Origin: Bradyrhizobium sp.
Lineage (GTDB): Bacteria; Pseudomonadota; Alphaproteobacteria; Rhizobiales; Xanthobacteraceae
Length of the DNA stretch: 7,360 nt
Assembly: GCA_028290165.1 (NCBI GenBank)
Contig: JAQGKJ010000115.1
Coordinates: forward strand, 1 to 7,360
Direction of reading: 5' to 3'
Positions 4,459 through 7,360 of the stretch are shown here, piece by piece (the stretch's first letter is position 1; every line of letters starts with the position of its first letter). Below the pieces are notes generated by a model. That model saw nothing but the letters and a program-made list of their open reading frames with translations, was not told the origin of the DNA and ran no database searches. A program made the translations under genes and the position numbers.

Positions 4459-7182
4459 ATGAAGGTTAACAGAGTCTCCCTGTTGGATCTCAAATCGCCG
4501 GTTCTGCAAGGTCCGATCCGCTGGCTGGTCCTGTGGGGGGCGCTGCTCATCGCCGCGATCGCGATCGGGACCGTTGTCATGATCGGCAATTTCCGTGAGC
4601 GGGCGTTGAACAGCAGCGAACGCGAGCTGGAAAACACCGTTTTGCTGCTCGCCCGCCACTTCGATCAACAGCTCGACGATTTCACGGTCATTCAGAAAGA
4701 TATTGTCGCGCAAGTCCAGCGGGCCGGAACAGACTCGCCTGACGTTTTCAGGCGACAAATGGCCACCCCTGAATGGCACGACGTCCTGAGAGCCAGGGTC
4801 GCAGGATATTCGGACGTCGCAGGCGTCAATGTGTTCGATGCAGACGGAGTGCTGATCAATTCGTCGGAAGCCTGGCCGGTTCCGCCGGTCAAAATCGCCG
4901 ATCGGGCCTTCTTCAAGGCCTTCAAGTCAGGATCTGCAGTGAGACCGATTTTGGTCGAACTGGTGCATGGACGTTTCTCCGGGAGTTGGGCGACCGTCAT
5001 CGCTCACAGGGTGACCGGGCCGGAGGGCGATTTCCTGGGCATCGTGACCAGAGCGATCACGCCAGCCAGCTTCGAACAATTCTTCGCATCCGTTGTGCTT
5101 GGAGAGAACGCCACTATCGCCATGTACCATCGCGACGGCACCCTGTTGGCTCGCTATCCTCATATTGAAGAAATGATCGGGCGGAATTTCCACGACGGCC
5201 CGATGCATCAACAGCTTTTGTCGAAGACGAAGCATGGAACGATGCGTCTGATCAGTCCGGTTGACGGCATCGACCGATTGGCCTCGGCTCGCGCTTTGAG
5301 CAATTTTCCAATTTCGATCATCGCGACGACCACCGAAGCGGCGGCTTTGGCAGCCTGGCAGCAGCAAACGCGATTCCTGATCGGCGGCGCGGGACTGTCC
5401 GTGCTCATCATCATCGCGATCCTGTTCCTCATTGTTCGAAAGTTGTTGCAGCAACATCAATTGGAAAAGCAGCGCCTCGACACCGCAATCGATAATATGA
5501 CCCAAGGCCTGCTGCTGTTCGACGCATCGCGGCGGCTTGTCGTTAGCAACCGGCGATATATCGAGATGTTCGGTGTATCTACCGATGTGGTGAAGCCAGG
5601 CTGTACGATTCGCGAGCTGCTTCTGCATCGCAAGGAAATCGGATCGTTTGCAGGCGACGTAGACGAGTATTGCTCAACTCTGTTTCACAAAATGGCGCAA
5701 GGAAAGGTGTTTCAAACGATTTTGGACTCGGCGGACGGGGGCGCAATCCAGGTCCTGTACCGGCCGCTACCAGGCGGTGGCTGGGTAACCACGTTGGAGG
5801 ACATCACGGAGCGCCGGGGCGCGGAGGAACGCATCACGCATCTGGCGCATTACGACGCGCTGACCGATTTGCCGAACCGGACGCTGTTCCATGAGAAACT
5901 CAAATGCGAGCTCGCGCGAATGAGCGAGGGCGGGCAACTCGCGGTATTCTATATCGACATCGACGAGTTCAAGAGCGTCAACGATACGCTGGGCCACCTG
6001 ATCGGCGACGAACTCCTGAAATCCGTGGCCGCGAGCCTCGGTAGTTGTCTCACCGCGTCCGATTTCGTCGTCCGGCTGGGCGGCGACGAATTTGCCGTCG
6101 TTCAGACCGCAATCAAGGACCGGCAGGACGTCGTCGAACTCGTGACGCGAATCTACCGGGCGATCCGCGAGCCCTATGAGTGTCTCGGCCACCGGGTTAC
6201 CACCGATGCCAGCGTCGGCATTGCGCTGGCGCCACAGCATGGCAGCGATCTGGACCAGCTATTGAAGAACGCGGATCTCGCCATGTATGCCGCCAAGGCA
6301 GCCGGACGCCGGACCTACCGCTTCTTCGATCCGGAGATGGACGCGCGCGTCAAGGCGCGCCGTGTCCTGGAGATGGATCTGCGCCAGGCGATCGCAGAGG
6401 GTGGGTTGGAGGTCCATTACCAGCCTGTCCTCAATCTGCGGGATGACAACATCACCGGCTGCGAGGCCTTGCTGCGCTGGCGGCATCCAGAGCGAGGCAT
6501 GATCCCGCCATCCGAGTTCATCCCTGTTGCAGAAGAGGCCGGCCTGATCAGCGAGTTGGGCAAGTGGGTGCTTACGACGGCGTGTAAGGAGGCCGCGACA
6601 TGGCCCGACAACATCAAGCTCGCGGTCAACGTCTCGCCCATCCAGTTCAAGGACGAAACCTTTGCGCTCAAGGTCGTCGCGGCACTTGCGACGTCCGGTC
6701 TTCCAGCCAGCCGGCTGGAACTGGAGATTACCGAGGCTGTCCTTATTCGCGACGATGAGGCCGCGCTCGCCATCCTCCATCAGCTTCGGGCCGCAGGCGT
6801 GCGGATTGCGCTGGACGATTTCGGCACCGGCTACTCTTCGCTCAGCTATCTGCAGCGGTTTCCGTTTGACAAGATCAAGATCGACCGTTGCTTCGTCGAC
6901 ACTATCGTCGAATCATCATCCATCGTGCAGGCCGTGGTAAACATCGCCGCGGCGCGCAATATCATGACGACGGCGGAAGGCGTGGAAACAGAACAGCAGC
7001 GGGATTTGCTCCGCACGCTCGGCTGCACTGAAATGCAGGGTTACCTTTTCAGCCCGGCAAGGCCAGCCGCAATCCTCAGGCAGCTGTTGTTGTCACACCG
7101 CGAGAGCCGCGGGACGGTTGACGCCGGATCTCGTGCGCTTGGATCGATAGGACGGGCGCAACGGTCGTTCCCCGTTCAATGA
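4459..7182 (+). CDS. Membrane PDC/Cache-PAS-GGDEF-EAL cyclic-di-GMP signalling protein
   Basis: A 907-residue inner-membrane protein predicted to make and/or degrade c-di-GMP. Helices at about 22-43 and 306-326 bracket a periplasmic ligand-sensing region of about 260 residues that fits the double-Cache (PDC) type found in diguanylate cyclases. A short linker leads to a PAS domain (about 341-450, ending in an EDITERR-type stretch). The GGDEF domain opens with HYDALTDLPNR (464-474) and has metal-binding D500, N508/D509 and an intact GGDEF at 541-545. The inhibitory RxxD site five residues upstream reads TASD (T532, D535), so feedback inhibition is probably lost. The EAL domain has E669 of EAL, N724 (NVS), E759 (ITE), D786/D787 (DDFGTGY), K807 (KID) and E840/E843 (EGVE), the full set expected of an active phosphodiesterase. 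A low-complexity tail of about 30 residues follows. Whether net output is synthesis or breakdown cannot be told from sequence; the ligand is unknown. It appears monocistronic in this window. Confidence 0.93.
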   Translation: MKVNRVSLLDLKSPVLQGPIRWLVLWGALLIAAIAIGTVVMIGNFRERALNSSERELENTVLLLARHFDQQLDDFTVIQKDIVAQVQRAGTDSPDVFRRQMATPEWHDVLRARVAGYSDVAGVNVFDADGVLINSSEAWPVPPVKIADRAFFKAFKSGSAVRPILVELVHGRFSGSWATVIAHRVTGPEGDFLGIVTRAITPASFEQFFASVVLGENATIAMYHRDGTLLARYPHIEEMIGRNFHDGPMHQQLLSKTKHGTMRLISPVDGIDRLASARALSNFPISIIATTTEAAALAAWQQQTRFLIGGAGLSVLIIIAILFLIVRKLLQQHQLEKQRLDTAIDNMTQGLLLFDASRRLVVSNRRYIEMFGVSTDVVKPGCTIRELLLHRKEIGSFAGDVDEYCSTLFHKMAQGKVFQTILDSADGGAIQVLYRPLPGGGWVTTLEDITERRGAEERITHLAHYDALTDLPNRTLFHEKLKCELARMSEGGQLAVFYIDIDEFKSVNDTLGHLIGDELLKSVAASLGSCLTASDFVVRLGGDEFAVVQTAIKDRQDVVELVTRIYRAIREPYECLGHRVTTDASVGIALAPQHGSDLDQLLKNADLAMYAAKAAGRRTYRFFDPEMDARVKARRVLEMDLRQAIAEGGLEVHYQPVLNLRDDNITGCEALLRWRHPERGMIPPSEFIPVAEEAGLISELGKWVLTTACKEAATWPDNIKLAVNVSPIQFKDETFALKVVAALATSGLPASRLELEITEAVLIRDDEAALAILHQLRAAGVRIALDDFGTGYSSLSYLQRFPFDKIKIDRCFVDTIVESSSIVQAVVNIAAARNIMTTAEGVETEQQRDLLRTLGCTEMQGYLFSPARPAAILRQLLLSHRESRGTVDAGSRALGSIGRAQRSFPVQ

Positions 7183-7186
7183 CATC

Positions 7187-7212
7187 GGAACCATCGGCGT
7201 TTTTCGCTCGTT
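7187..7212 (+). promoter_or_regulatory. Candidate EcfG (general stress response) promoter
   Basis: GGAAC (7187-7191), a 17-base spacer, then CGTT (7209-7212). This agrees with the GGAAC-N16/17-CGTT consensus of alphaproteobacterial EcfG sigma factors. It starts 4 bases after the stop of the GGDEF-EAL gene and points right, so it would drive a gene or RNA starting near or beyond the window's right edge. Nine specified bases in a 7-kb window could still match by chance. Confidence 0.4.
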
Positions 7213-7254
7213 TGGCCGCCTGAAATGATCTCGAAACAGGCAAAGCTGCGAATC

Positions 7255-7305
7255 GCCGAACCGCAGATTCGGCACATGGCTCCGCATTCGTGAAGTTCAT
7301 TCACG
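7255..7305. repeat. Two small inverted repeats in the right-end intergenic sequence
   Basis: GCCGAA (7255-7260) / TTCGGC (7268-7273) with a 7-base loop, and CGTGAA (7289-7294) / TTCACG (7300-7305) with a 5-base loop. Neither is followed by a T-run on either strand, so they look like operator-type or leader-RNA structures rather than terminators. The rest of 7183-7360 shows no gene that I can support. Confidence 0.35.
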
Positions 7306-7360
7306 TAAAGGCGATTGGGATCGCAAGCCGGTCTGCACTACGATTCCTGAGCAGCTCATT

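Noticed and set aside
7076..7300. 74-codon minus-strand frame overlapping the 3' end of the GGDEF-EAL gene
   Set aside because: No ribosome binding site or family motif; it mostly overlaps a real gene in the opposite direction.

Overview
The window looks like a chromosomal stretch from a GC-rich alphaproteobacterium of the Bradyrhizobium/Rhodopseudomonas group (Nitrobacteraceae). This is inferred from codon use and from the protein types: a Bug/TctC binding protein, a membrane-anchored ferredoxin-linked adenylate cyclase, a PDC-PAS-GGDEF-EAL protein, and a small Gly/His-rich secreted protein. No rRNA, tRNA, insertion sequence, phage gene or CRISPR array is visible.

Layout. Bases 1-1784 are read on the minus strand: a polytopic GT39/PMT_2-type glycosyltransferase, followed after only 2 bases by the N-terminus of a TctC/Bug-type periplasmic solute-binding protein that runs off the left edge. 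A 137-bp divergent intergenic region (1785-1921) separates these from the plus-strand genes. Bases 1922-3658 encode an unusual single-chain sensor enzyme: six membrane helices carrying histidines placed as in diheme cytochrome b, an adrenodoxin-type [2Fe-2S] domain, and a class III nucleotide cyclase domain. After a palindrome-rich 174-bp spacer comes an 82-residue secreted Gly/His-rich protein (3833-4081), closed by a strong intrinsic terminator (4114-4142). A 377-bp gap without a gene, holding several small inverted repeats, precedes a 907-residue PDC-PAS-GGDEF-EAL protein (4459-7182). The last 178 bp hold no supported gene but contain a good match to an EcfG general-stress promoter pointing rightwards out of the window.

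How the genes relate. The two large plus-strand genes both make second messengers under membrane control: cAMP (probably) by the redox-type cyclase, and c-di-GMP turnover by the GGDEF-EAL protein. They are separated by a terminator and are unlikely to share a transcript. The most notable object is the cyclase. Its architecture suggests that quinone-pool or respiratory redox state is read by hemes and an iron-sulfur cluster and converted into a cyclic nucleotide signal. Its purine-selecting Lys position appears to be Gln. Related redox-regulated rhizobial cyclases (CyaC of Sinorhizobium meliloti, diheme-B anchor) have been described, so the class is not wholly new; the added ferredoxin module and the Gln are the points to examine.
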